Assembly: GCA_030706605.1 (NCBI GenBank)
Contig: JAUZOE010000012.1
Location: 1 to 64,000 of the forward strand
DNA: 64,000 nt
DNA from: Bacteroidota bacterium
GTDB taxonomy: Bacteria; Bacteroidota; Bacteroidia; Chitinophagales; Chitinophagaceae
Direction of reading: 5' to 3'
Of this stretch, positions 8,897 to 17,429 are shown in pieces. How positions within the stretch are numbered: the first letter of the stretch is position 1; the number at the start of each line of letters is the position of its first letter. The position numbers were made by a program, and so were the translations under genes. Under the pieces are notes generated by a model, which did not search any database, was not told the origin of the DNA, and was given only the letters and a program-made list of their open reading frames with translations.

Positions 8897-9529
8897 ATGA
8901 CTCTTATTACTATTATAGAAGATGATGAGAAGATCAGGAATTACCTGGGGGCGTTAATTGCAGGCTCAGGCGAATATGATCTGCAGGCAAGTTTTCCTAC
9001 GGCAGAGGAAGCTATCTCTTATTTTGAAAATGGATTAGGAGATCATATTGAATTAGTACTCACCGATATTCAATTACCGGGCAAATCGGGCATTGATTTT
9101 ATAGCATGGCTGAAACCGCTTCGCCCCGATATTCAATTTATGATTTTAAGCGCTTACAACGATTCTGATAAAGTTTTTAAAGCATTAAAAGCAGGCGCTA
9201 CAGGTTATATTTTAAAAAATACAGAGGCTGCTAAACTAATTGAAGCACTTCGCGACCTACGCAAAGGCGGTAGCCCAATGAGTAATGAAATTGCTCGTAA
9301 AGTAGTTAATGTTTTTCAGGAGGAGATTGTTTATAAAGATGCTAAAGAAAATTTGTCCGACCGCGAACGCGAAGTGTTGCAATGGCTTTCCAAAGGGTTT
9401 AGTTACAAAGAAATTGCAGCAAAATTATTTATATCTATAGAAACGGTCCGCACACATATCCGCAACATTTACGAGAAACTTCATGCAGGCAATAAAATGG
9501 ACGCCCTGAGAAAAGCGGGGTTACGATGA
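8897..9529 (+). CDS. NarL/FixJ-type response regulator
   Basis: The 210-residue regulator has an N-terminal receiver domain with the acidic pair E8-D9-D10 region (IIEDDEK), phospho-acceptor Asp57 (LVLTDIQLPG), Ser85 and Lys107 (GYILKN), and a C-terminal LuxR-type helix-turn-helix (LSDREREVLQWLSKGFSYKE, then SIETVRTHIRNIYEKL). It pairs with the HisKA_3 kinase encoded just upstream. The gene itself carries a copy of the TACTACTT promoter motif that also precedes three downstream secreted-protein genes, so autoregulation and direct control of those genes are likely but not shown. The receiver has all the usual catalytic residues and the length is standard for the family. Confidence 0.93.
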   Translation: MTLITIIEDDEKIRNYLGALIAGSGEYDLQASFPTAEEAISYFENGLGDHIELVLTDIQLPGKSGIDFIAWLKPLRPDIQFMILSAYNDSDKVFKALKAGATGYILKNTEAAKLIEALRDLRKGGSPMSNEIARKVVNVFQEEIVYKDAKENLSDREREVLQWLSKGFSYKEIAAKLFISIETVRTHIRNIYEKLHAGNKMDALRKAGLR

Positions 9530-9578
9530 ACAATTCTTCAGGTTTTATGAAAACCATACTGCTCCTATTTTAATTTAG

Positions 9579-9625
9579 TACTACTTTTTTCACATTTTCA
9601 AGCCCAATATCCCGGTATATGTTTG
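9579..9625 (+). promoter_or_regulatory. Shared promoter motif, copy B
   Basis: TACTACTTTTTTCACATTT at 9579 is followed, 39 bases from its first base, by the -7 box TATGTTTG (9618-9625), a perfect match to the Bacteroidota TAnnTTTG consensus. The ATG of the secreted-protein gene is at 9640, giving a leader of about ten bases. Confidence 0.7.
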
Positions 9626-9639
9626 CAAAAATTTAAAAT

Positions 9640-10074
9640 ATGAAAAGGAAATTATTGATATTATCGCTGGCTTTATTGGGTTTATATGTAAAAGCAGATG
9701 CACAAACTGTTGTACAATATTTAAGTGGGGATTTTAAGAGTGATGGAGAATTTGGTAAATGGACAGAATGGGTAACGGGTAAATATGGAAACGGAATAAA
9801 AGTAGAATACCGTGCAATGTTGTCTGAATCAAAAAAAGGTTGCACGGTAACTGTTGAAACAAAGAATATTTCTGAAAATAAAATTAATTTACTTGTTGTT
9901 AGTGGTTATGATATACCAAAAGTTACTTCTCAAATGACTGACTTCAAAAAAATTACGGTTAAGCCCGACGAAACGGAAAGCGTTTCTTTTGTATCAAGTT
10001 ACTGCGGAGGTAAAAACAACGATTATAGTACATGCTACAGTTGCGGACATGAGTACAAAATCTATTTAAAGTAG
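9640..10074 (+). CDS. Secreted protein of unknown function
   Basis: The 144-residue protein has a clear Sec signal peptide (KRKLLILSLALLGLYVKADAQ, cleaved after Ala-Gln-type site near residue 22). The mature part is small, beta-rich and contains four cysteines: one in KKGCTVTVETKN and three near the C-terminus in SYCGGKNNDYSTCYSCGHEY. The CxxC in CYSCGHEY could bind a metal or form disulfides in the periplasm. I do not recognise a family. The gene has its own promoter with the TACTACTT motif and lies directly after the two-component genes, so it is probably a target of that system. Its codon use is like its neighbours. Confidence 0.6.
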   Translation: MKRKLLILSLALLGLYVKADAQTVVQYLSGDFKSDGEFGKWTEWVTGKYGNGIKVEYRAMLSESKKGCTVTVETKNISENKINLLVVSGYDIPKVTSQMTDFKKITVKPDETESVSFVSSYCGGKNNDYSTCYSCGHEYKIYLK

Positions 10075-10503
10075 GCCTTTCATTAAAGCTGAATTACGGT
10101 TTTCTCATCCTTGGTTGTTGTCATCACCATCCGGTTTTCGTACTTAAATTTCATGGTAGGTGAGGACGGCAATCATAGATAAAGTACCAGATTTTATTAT
10201 GCTTGAAAACCGCATATGAAATTTTTCTCTCTTAGTTTTTTTCTTTTTAATACAGCCTTTCCAGTGATTTCATGACATGTTAGCTTTCCTCAATCAAATA
10301 AATAAAGATCACTTTAAAAGGATCATTTCTTATTTTTTTCAATTCTTTTTTGTCCTTTACTAAAACCCTCTGTTTACTGAAAGCAATAGATAAGTAAAGA
10401 AAATTTACGCCTAAAAAGAAAGTAGGTGGGCCGCCGGTCATACTACTTTTTTCACATTTAAAATGGGACATGCCCGCAGTATATTGTGCTTTAAAATTTT
10501 ATT
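10075..10503. other. Intergenic stretch before the third motif copy
   Basis: About 430 bases between two secreted-protein genes. The last 63 bases hold the third copy of the TACTACTT promoter. The remaining part is AT-rich; a short minus-strand open frame (10280-10471) has no protein-like features and was left out. Confidence 0.5.
10441..10487 (+). promoter_or_regulatory. Shared promoter motif, copy C
   Basis: TACTACTTTTTTCACATTT begins at 10441. A -7-like box TATATTGT lies at 10480-10487, again exactly 39 bases from the motif start, and the ATG of the next secreted-protein gene follows at 10504. The match of the first 19 bases to copy B is perfect. Confidence 0.65.
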
Positions 10504-11055
10504 ATGAAAAAATTTATGCTTCTCGCTTTTGTAACGGTTTCTTTACATGCCTTTTCACAAACGGGTATCAATGTTGGTGAAAGTTGTTCACCGAGCTATT
10601 TCAAATATAGTGATGCTGTCAACAATTATTCTGTATGCGTACCCAAAAATTACACGTTAAAACATTTCGATACCGGTGTTAGTTTTACTGATACTTCTAA
10701 TGCACAACATGAAATACTTATTCAATCGGTTACCAATGCAAAGAATACATCACTGCAAGACTGGGTCAATAATACGCAACGTGCCCTTAGTAATGGAACA
10801 TCAACACCAACGTTTACTCTGTCGGACTTTATAGTAAGCACTTATAACGGCGCCAGGATAAAAGGGCAGCAGTTAAAAGCGAACTATAAAGAGGGAGAGG
10901 TTCAAACCAATATCATTCTTTTACCGTTGGAAAAAGATTTCAGTAAAATTTTAATGATCATTTATGTAGAGAGCCCCAATTCCACAGCAATTTCAGATGT
11001 TGTTTTTACAGCAAAGATGCTATTAATGATTGTTAGCTTACAACTTATTAGCTAA
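10504..11055 (+). CDS. Secreted protein of unknown function
   Basis: The 183-residue product starts with a signal peptide (KKFMLLAFVTVSLHAFSQ). The mature domain contains two cysteines close to the N-terminus (GESCSPSYF and YSVCVPKNYTL) that could form a disulfide, then alternating beta strands and one helix (TSLQDWVNNTQRAL). The pattern of YSVCVPKNYTLK followed by FTDTSNAQHEILIQSV is reminiscent of small periplasmic proteins related to the PsbP/DUF1795-type fold, in which a short protein binds a partner in the envelope; this is only a resemblance. The C-terminal hydrophobic stretch (MLLMIVSLQLIS) is unusual for the fold and may reflect a slightly altered end. Its promoter carries the shared motif (copy C). 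Confidence 0.55.
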   Translation: MKKFMLLAFVTVSLHAFSQTGINVGESCSPSYFKYSDAVNNYSVCVPKNYTLKHFDTGVSFTDTSNAQHEILIQSVTNAKNTSLQDWVNNTQRALSNGTSTPTFTLSDFIVSTYNGARIKGQQLKANYKEGEVQTNIILLPLEKDFSKILMIIYVESPNSTAISDVVFTAKMLLMIVSLQLIS

Positions 11056-11185
11056 ACTTTTCTGCTTCGATACTGATGTATTAGTTGAGACAATCTTCAC
11101 TTTTCAAAATAGAGCCGATCGGAATTATGGTCGTATCAGTTAAGATTTTTGTGTTTCATATTCCTTACTTATTAAAATTAAAAAA

Positions 11186-11677
11186 ATGAAAAAGTTTCCT
11201 TTTCTTGTAGCAATTATTGCGGCCACATTTTTTTCCAACACTGCCAGGGCCCAGGTAGCAAATTTCACTGACCAGCTAAAGTTGATAGTAGCGCTTGGCG
11301 AAGGCGATCAATATAAAAGTATCCAGGGAAAATTGGTAAGTACTGGTAATAATGGTTCATTGACGTATACTTTTCCGCTGCCACTGGAAGGTTTTGAGAC
11401 CAGTATGATGGAAAATAAAAATAGCAGATTCGTTGTGGCTGTGAATAGCAACCAGGAAGTAGCGAAAGGTAATATACTGATGTTAATGGATGAGACAATG
11501 AGAACGATTGCCAATATGCCGGGTTATGTTAACAGTGATTTTAAAGCTGCCAATCCAAAAGGCCTGGATACTTTTGAGGCTGTAACTGAATTGTCAAAAG
11601 AAAATTCTAAAGTTAAAATCCGTATCTACAAATTAAAAAGCAACGGAGAATATTTCATATTTATTCTGCCTTTTTAA
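11186..11677 (+). CDS. Secreted protein of unknown function
   Basis: A 163-residue protein with a signal peptide (KKFPFLVAIIAATFFSNTARAQ). The mature part has no cysteine, and no motif that I recognise; it contains a short helix around FTDQLKLIVALGEGDQYKSI and then beta-like segments (GSLTYTFPLPLEGFE, SKVKIRIYKLKSNGEYFIFI). It lies in the run of secreted-protein genes after the two-component pair but lacks a good copy of the TACTACTT motif at the usual distance. A partial resemblance (TTCACTTTTCAA near 11096) lies further upstream. Function unknown. Confidence 0.55.
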   Translation: MKKFPFLVAIIAATFFSNTARAQVANFTDQLKLIVALGEGDQYKSIQGKLVSTGNNGSLTYTFPLPLEGFETSMMENKNSRFVVAVNSNQEVAKGNILMLMDETMRTIANMPGYVNSDFKAANPKGLDTFEAVTELSKENSKVKIRIYKLKSNGEYFIFILPF

Positions 11678-11809
11678 ATAAAAAAAGTCCAGTCAGTAAA
11701 AAAGGGGAACTCATTTTTATTTCACATAAAAGAAATTTTAAAATATAAATTTTTTGATAGCCTGTGATAAGGGTGAAATATGTTTTAAGCAATAATAAAT
11801 AATTAAGCT

Positions 11810-13981
11810 ATGAATATATGCATAAACAAAAGTTATTACTTTTTAATAATGCTTGCTATATTGTTACCTGGCATCAATCTATATGCACAAGACAATCTTT
11901 TTAATTCCTCAGGCAATTTAAAATCACCAAAAGATTATTGGGCCGGGAGAAAGGAAGCAATGGAGAACAATAGAAACAATTATTCTCCGTCTGACCGGAG
12001 ACAAACTGAATCCTCTTCTTCATTAGGCTCCGGAGGCCCGGCAATTCATACCCCGAAGAGCAATGTATTTAAAGCAGACAATGGAAAAATTGGTTATGCA
12101 GATTGGCAGGGCAAGGTTTTGATCCCCGCAATTTATGATGAGATGGGTGAATATTCCGAACAAAAGGAAGGCAGCAACCAGGTGTGGGTTAAATTGAACG
12201 GAAAGTATGGATTACTGGAATATTACCAGGACAAACCCGTGGTACCTATAAAGTATGATGAGATGAAAAAGATTAGTATACTTTATGTATGGGTAAAATT
12301 AAACGGTAAGGTTGGCGTATTATCATTACGAGGTGGCAAAACATCTACTTCCCGTGTAGCCATACCCGTTAAATACGATGATATGTGGCTGCTGGGAGAG
12401 AATCTGAATCTTTGGGTACGGATGGGTAACAAATACGGAGTCGTAGATATCTTTAATGACAAAATACTTCCTGTGGAATACCAGGATTTAATTGATTATT
12501 CGGCGAGATTAATCATGGTGAAAAAAGACAATAAATGGGGATTAATAAATAACAGGGGAGAAGTGGTACTTCCGGTTTCCTTCGATAAAATAACCCTGCC
12601 TGTTTACAACGTTTCATGGGTTCTGCAGAATGGTAAATGGGGCCTGATCAGTGATGAGGGCAAAGTACTGGCTACTCCGCAATACGATAAATTGTACAGG
12701 CATAAGGAAGGCAATACCTGGCTGGAAAACAGGGCAATTGTATCAAAGCAAGGGAAACTAATTTTTATCAATACAAGAGGTGAAGAAGATTTGAGTAAGC
12801 CTGTTAGCTTGCCTGCAGGCATGCGTGAGGAAACGACAGACAAAGAAGTAACTGCAAATGTTCAGGAGCAAAATACTCCGGTCAAAACTAAAAGCAATAC
12901 AACTTCAGAACCAATAGAAAATTTTAACCAGGGTGCGATAAATGAATTTGAGCCAAAGGATGAACAGGGATTTTTTACCAGGGGCGGAACCAGGTTTGAT
13001 AAAAAAGATTACCGTGGAGCTATCAGTGATTATAATAAAGCAATTGAATTAACCCCAAATGACGAAACAATATTCTCGGCGCGGGGACATGCAAAGGATG
13101 AACTGGAAGATTATGAAGGAGCCATTAAGGACTATGACAAAGCCATTGAACTTAAACCGGGGTTTGCAATATACTATGTTAACAGAGGGCTTTCGAAATT
13201 AAAAGCTAACGATAAAAATAATGCCTGCATAGACCTGAATAAAGCGCTTGAGCTGGGTTATAATGACCCCACAGGAGCCATAAATAGAATTTGTAATAAA
13301 GACAAAACAGGTGAACCGGCTAACAATAAAAAGCTTTCGGAAACCTATTTTGAAAAAGGCAATGCGAAAAATAAACAAAAAGATTATGCCGGAGCCATCC
13401 TGGAATATTCTAAGGCAATAGAACTTAGCGCGGAATACTCAAATTATTTTTATAACCGCGGAACTGCAAAGCTGAACTTAGAAGATAATACAGGTGCTAT
13501 AGAAGATCTTAACAGGGCTATTGAACTGGATCCGAAAGATAAAAGCGCCTTTATCAACAGGGCAATGGCGAACACTAATATAGAAAACTATACAGGAGCC
13601 ATCAGTGATTTTACCAAAGTTGTTGAATTGGATCCAAAATATGTATCCGGATATTATGAACTTGGAAATTTGAAAAGAAAATTTAAAGACTTTGCCGGGG
13701 CCATTGAAGAATATGATAAAGTTGTAGCCATAGTTCCCGATGATGCAAATACCTATTTATTCCGAGGGATTGCAAAGGCCAAAACGAAGGATTATAAAGG
13801 AGCTATTCGCGACCTGACTAAAGCGCTTGAACTTAACCCGGAGTTAGACGAGGCCTATTACAATCGTGGACTTGTAAACTTAATGGATGATAATAGACCG
13901 GCAGCCTGCTCAGATCTGAAAAAGGCGAAGGGACTAGGCTATAGCCAGGTTTCCTCTCTAATAAATGAATATTGCAAATAA
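11810..13981 (+). CDS. Secreted WG-repeat and TPR protein
   Basis: The 723-residue protein has a signal peptide (MLAILLPGINLYAQ). Residues of about 88-330 are WG (KWG) repeats, visible as KYGLLEYYQDKPVVPIKYDE, KYGVVDIFNDKILPVEYQD, KWGLINNRGEVVLPVSFD and KWGLISDEGKVLATPQYD. A low-complexity linker (about 335-380) leads to at least seven tetratricopeptide repeats from residue 385, with the signature KKDYRGAISDYNKAIELTPN repeating every 34 residues. Both repeat types bind other proteins or surfaces, so an envelope scaffold is likely. A standard promoter is visible: TTTTTTG near 11750 and TATGTTTT at 11778. The gene shares its WG domain with the protein at 14982, three genes downstream. Confidence 0.88.
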   Translation: MNICINKSYYFLIMLAILLPGINLYAQDNLFNSSGNLKSPKDYWAGRKEAMENNRNNYSPSDRRQTESSSSLGSGGPAIHTPKSNVFKADNGKIGYADWQGKVLIPAIYDEMGEYSEQKEGSNQVWVKLNGKYGLLEYYQDKPVVPIKYDEMKKISILYVWVKLNGKVGVLSLRGGKTSTSRVAIPVKYDDMWLLGENLNLWVRMGNKYGVVDIFNDKILPVEYQDLIDYSARLIMVKKDNKWGLINNRGEVVLPVSFDKITLPVYNVSWVLQNGKWGLISDEGKVLATPQYDKLYRHKEGNTWLENRAIVSKQGKLIFINTRGEEDLSKPVSLPAGMREETTDKEVTANVQEQNTPVKTKSNTTSEPIENFNQGAINEFEPKDEQGFFTRGGTRFDKKDYRGAISDYNKAIELTPNDETIFSARGHAKDELEDYEGAIKDYDKAIELKPGFAIYYVNRGLSKLKANDKNNACIDLNKALELGYNDPTGAINRICNKDKTGEPANNKKLSETYFEKGNAKNKQKDYAGAILEYSKAIELSAEYSNYFYNRGTAKLNLEDNTGAIEDLNRAIELDPKDKSAFINRAMANTNIENYTGAISDFTKVVELDPKYVSGYYELGNLKRKFKDFAGAIEEYDKVVAIVPDDANTYLFRGIAKAKTKDYKGAIRDLTKALELNPELDEAYYNRGLVNLMDDNRPAACSDLKKAKGLGYSQVSSLINEYCK

Positions 13982-14092
13982 TTGCAAGGGCATCTAAGCG
14001 CCAATCAACTATATTTTTCAATTTATTTTTCGACTATAAAATTAATGACAAGCAGAATTATCGGGCAGCCATGGTATACCTGTTTGCACACC

Positions 14093-14139
14093 TACTACTT
14101 TTTTCGCATTTTTTAACCCACAATCCAGGCATATCTTTT
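14093..14139 (+). promoter_or_regulatory. Shared promoter motif, copy D
   Basis: TACTACTTTTTTCGCATTT begins at 14093 and the -7 box TATCTTTT lies at 14132-14139, again 39 bases from the motif start. The ATG is at 14153. The segment between motif and -7 box (ACCCACAATCCAGG) is also close to that of copy B (GCCCAATATCCCGG). Confidence 0.7.
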
Positions 14140-14152
14140 CAAAAATATAAAA

Positions 14153-14881
14153 ATGAAAAAAAGCTATTATCCTACCCGTTATAATTTGATGCGTTTTTGC
14201 CTCACCTTACTTTTTTTTACCGCCTGTGAATTTTCAACTTTTGCCCAAACGGCCTCAGAAATAATGAGCAAGCATATTAAGGCAATAGGTGGAAAGGCTA
14301 AGCTGGATGCCATCAGTTCTTTTACTTACGAAATGGGTCCCAAAATTATATATTACAAAAAGCCCGGCATGTGGAGGATAGATAACCTGGATTCAGGAAA
14401 AATTAAAGAAACCACCATTTATCATGGTGAAATGGGCTGGAATATCTTTGACAACACAAATGTTCAGCCTTCTTATACAAGCTTGTCACTAAGCGGCCAG
14501 GCTGATAATATTTTCCTGGTAAGTTATTTAGCATACACAAATGCTTCGGATTATAAGATTGAATATAGTGGCCTCGAAAAAGGAGGTGACAATCTTGTAC
14601 TGGAAGTTACCCCGCTTGTTAATAATTCAATTGGCGCTTCGTATACCTACTATATCAATCCCAAAACATACCTTATTACCAAGTCAACTATAAACTTTGA
14701 AGGGCCAAGCGTTGTGTATTACTTCAAGAACTATAAAACATTTAGCGGCATTCAGGTTCCTTTAACCATCACTGTGGAGAACGAAGACAGGGGCACGAGC
14801 ACCGAATTAGTAAGAACTAAAGTGAAAATAAATATACCGCTCAATAATAAATTGTTTGCCGATCCTACACTAAAAAAATAA
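14153..14881 (+). CDS. LolA-like outer-membrane lipoprotein-sorting family protein
   Basis: The 242-residue protein has an N-terminal hydrophobic export segment (LMRFCLTLLFFTACEFSTFAQ) followed by TASEIMSKHIKAIGGKAKLD, the opening helix common to Bacteroidota proteins with a LolA/LolB-like half-barrel. The remainder alternates beta strands (YKIEYSGLEKGGDNLVLEV, TYLITKSTINFEG, YKTFSGIQVPLTITVEN), as expected for that fold. Such proteins bind lipids or lipoproteins in the periplasm; the actual cargo is unknown. The Cys in FFTACEF could be a lipobox but the context FAQ also suits ordinary cleavage. The gene is preceded by motif copy D and therefore probably belongs to the regulon of the two-component system upstream. 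Confidence 0.72.
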   Translation: MKKSYYPTRYNLMRFCLTLLFFTACEFSTFAQTASEIMSKHIKAIGGKAKLDAISSFTYEMGPKIIYYKKPGMWRIDNLDSGKIKETTIYHGEMGWNIFDNTNVQPSYTSLSLSGQADNIFLVSYLAYTNASDYKIEYSGLEKGGDNLVLEVTPLVNNSIGASYTYYINPKTYLITKSTINFEGPSVVYYFKNYKTFSGIQVPLTITVENEDRGTSTELVRTKVKINIPLNNKLFADPTLKK

Positions 14882-14981
14882 ATCAAAGAATACTCAAAAA
14901 GTATGGGAAGTATAATACCAATCCTTTTGTCACCCCCACATTCAGAATTGCTGGCCTCACTCAAAAAATAAAAACAATCAC

Positions 14982-15857
14982 ATGAAAAAATTATCTCTTC
15001 TTGGGTTCTTATTAATTTCTTCAATCGTTTCTGTTTCGCAAAATTTAGTTCCTTTTAAAAACGGAAATGAATTGTATGGTTACAAGGATAAATCGGGTAA
15101 CATTGTCATTCAGCCGGAATATAAAGAGGCAAACAAATTCTATAAGAATGTGGCCTGGGTAACAACTAAAGACGACAAAGACGTACTTATAAATGAATCC
15201 AATAAAGCCCTTACGCCTCTATATGACAGAGCTTATGGCGAAGGATTTGACAGTACGAACGATCTGGCGGCAGTTTCTTTAAATGACAAATACGGATTTG
15301 TTGACCTAAAAGGAAAAGTGGTTATCCCGTTAATTTATCAAAAGGTTACTGACTTTGAAAAAGGGCTTGCCAATGCCATTATAAATCATAAGGCTGGTCT
15401 TATTAATACATCCGGCAAAGTGGTAATACCAATAAAATATGATGATCAATTCCTTATCGAATTTGATTCAAAGGGATACGCTCCTGCAGCCCTCAATAAT
15501 AAGTGGGGCTACCTGGATGTAACCGGCAAAACGATCATTCCTTTTATATACGATGATGCGTACCCGTTTGTTGGAGACTATGCTATGGTAGGTAAAGGAA
15601 AAGGAAAGTATGGAATGATAGATTGTAAGAATAAAATTTCAGTTCCTCTTATTTACAGCGATTTTGGCGTTGCTGGTGAAGATCTTTACATAGCAAGTTT
15701 AGATAAGGTTAAGTATGGATTTATTGATCATTCCGGCAAGGTGATTATTCCATTTGTATATAACAGTGTAGGAAGATTTGAAAATGGAAAGTCACTTGTT
15801 AAAAAAGGCAATGAAGAATTTTATATTGACAAAACGGGTAGCCGGGTAGATAAATGA
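14982..15857 (+). CDS. Secreted WG-repeat protein
   Basis: The 291-residue protein has a signal peptide (KKLSLLGFLLISSIVSVSQ) and then consists of WG repeats of about 45-50 residues: NELYGYKDKSGNIVIQPEY, DKYGFVDLKGKVVIPLIYQ, HKAGLINTSGKVVIPIKYD, NKWGYLDVTGKTIIPFIYD, GKYGMIDCKNKISVPLIY and VKYGFIDHSGKVIIPFVY. Together they would make a small beta-propeller-like or solenoid array that acts on the cell surface or in the periplasm. The gene follows the LolA-like gene by 100 bases. It resembles the N-terminal half of the WG/TPR protein at 11810, suggesting duplication within this block. Confidence 0.88.
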   Translation: MKKLSLLGFLLISSIVSVSQNLVPFKNGNELYGYKDKSGNIVIQPEYKEANKFYKNVAWVTTKDDKDVLINESNKALTPLYDRAYGEGFDSTNDLAAVSLNDKYGFVDLKGKVVIPLIYQKVTDFEKGLANAIINHKAGLINTSGKVVIPIKYDDQFLIEFDSKGYAPAALNNKWGYLDVTGKTIIPFIYDDAYPFVGDYAMVGKGKGKYGMIDCKNKISVPLIYSDFGVAGEDLYIASLDKVKYGFIDHSGKVIIPFVYNSVGRFENGKSLVKKGNEEFYIDKTGSRVDK

Positions 15858-16021
15858 CTTTCCCAACTTGACAACTTAAATAGTTCTAGGATGCTGCCAG
15901 CCTAACCCTTTATTTCCCAGCAAAATATTTTGAAATAGGCATCCATCCCAAGCCGCGTTCTCTCCCTATGGGCTTAAACCAAAGTACAGATCCAATAGAG
16001 GAAGATTTTTTTATGCGATGA

Positions 16022-16810
16022 TTAATTGTAAAGCCTGTTTCCAAAATTAACGCCGATTCTTAACATGAAGCCATTTACTGTTACATTTTTGCCATTATAA
16101 ATACTGGTAATTCCTTGCTGGTAAGATAAGTCAAAGTTTAGTTTATGCGTACAAAAAGTAAATCCACCCACTACTCCAACGTAGGTGTTTTTAAGATTGG
16201 CATCTTTAATCGGATCGCCGGTATAATTAAAAGATTTGAATAGATAAGAAATCTGTGGTCCAAAGTAAATAAACGTTCCTGTGGATGTTTTTTGTCCGCC
16301 CGGATTATAAGTTCCTGAAGTACTTCTTTCCGTGACAGTAAATGAACCATCCGAATTTTCAACGCCATTGTAGGTTGTTGTTCCGGGTGTGCGACTCGCT
16401 CTTGTTACACCCTGATGGTAACCTAGGCAATATTCAAACAGGACAGGAACGTTAGCATAATTAAGGCCAAATGATTCGCCACCTCCGTCGCTGCTATTAT
16501 CTGCTCTGAAAAACTGCCAATCTAATTTTGTTTTAATTCCAAAGCTAGGTGCTGTAGATCCCCATTTGCTATCTGCTCTCTTTCTGAGTTGCAAAAATTC
16601 AGCATAGAATCCAGCCGCTACAGCATATTTGGCGCTAACATTATTGGATTGAACAAGTGGATTGTCTGTGGGTTTTAGAGGTGTTACACCTACAAGGCCA
16701 AACATACCATCAGTGCCAACTTCAAACCCAAAATTAGTTGCCCATTTTTTTTGTGAAAATGAAATTTGGGTAAGGGCGAGTAAAAGAACAAAACAAAAAT
16801 ACTTTTTCAT
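16022..16810 (-). CDS. Outer-membrane beta-barrel protein
   Basis: A 262-residue protein with a signal peptide (KKYFCFVLLLALTQISFSQ). The mature sequence has the alternating hydrophobic/polar strands and aromatic girdles of a small barrel: WATNFGFEVGTDGMFGLVG, YAVAAGFYAEFLQL, GIKTKLDWQFFRA, and the C-terminal strand NGFMLRIGVNFGNRLYN. A Gly/Ser/Thr-rich extracellular-looking loop (about residues 140-175) interrupts the barrel. It belongs to the broad porin-family/PorT-like group of Bacteroidota, with no specific function known. A 32-base perfect palindrome lies 33 bases upstream of its start codon and could be an operator. Confidence 0.7.
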   Translation of the reverse strand: MKKYFCFVLLLALTQISFSQKKWATNFGFEVGTDGMFGLVGVTPLKPTDNPLVQSNNVSAKYAVAAGFYAEFLQLRKRADSKWGSTAPSFGIKTKLDWQFFRADNSSDGGGESFGLNYANVPVLFEYCLGYHQGVTRASRTPGTTTYNGVENSDGSFTVTERSTSGTYNPGGQKTSTGTFIYFGPQISYLFKSFNYTGDPIKDANLKNTYVGVVGGFTFCTHKLNFDLSYQQGITSIYNGKNVTVNGFMLRIGVNFGNRLYN

Positions 16811-16843
16811 TTTAATTGATTTAGATATTTAATTCTCAAACTA

Positions 16844-16875
16844 TTTGTTCTGATTATTTAAATAATCAGAACAAA
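16844..16875. promoter_or_regulatory. 32-bp perfect palindrome
   Basis: Each half is TTTGTTCTGATTATTT and its exact reverse complement follows with no spacer, so the 32 bases are fully self-complementary. It lies immediately upstream of the barrel-protein gene on the minus strand. With no loop and no T-run it is better read as a binding site for a dimeric regulator than as a terminator. Confidence 0.6.
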
Positions 16876-17429
16876 TCTATCTAGCGTAACGTAAAACGCA
16901 TATTAATATTTCGTCCCCCCTGTTTTAAATATTTTAGTCAATAATGATTCTGATTGGGTAGCGCTTGGAAAATGACTTTAGTGTCCCGGCGGGATTTACA
17001 CAGTGTAATATCCAAATTATTATATAAAATCTATGCAGCCCGAAATTTAAATGAACTTCTTATAAAAGCAAAGTCAAGCCTCTAATTTGTGTAAATCCTT
17101 TTTAATAAGTTAAAATGCAAAAAGCCCTAGGATTGCCAGCACTTGATTCTGATTAATATTCGAAAAAACAACATCGGCAAAGCAGATGAATTAGCTATGT
17201 TTTTTGAACAAAGTAAATGCATGCGTATAGACAATAAATACCATTGATAACTGTTTTATGCCCTGGATAATTATAGAATTAATTTTAAATACTATACAAA
17301 AAAATTAGATTTGGAAATAACTTTTACATATCATTTTCAAATTGCTTTACACGAAAAAAAATTCCCCCTTCCTTTTTTGCTTTTTTGTTTTCTCCTGTTT
17401 TGTTTTCTTAAATTATATATGGAATAAAA

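Noticed and set aside
17150-17250. Short protein-like text (FFEQSKCMRIDNKYH) in the long intergenic stretch
   Set aside because: About 45 codons, no start codon, and no recognisable family; too short to call even as a remnant.
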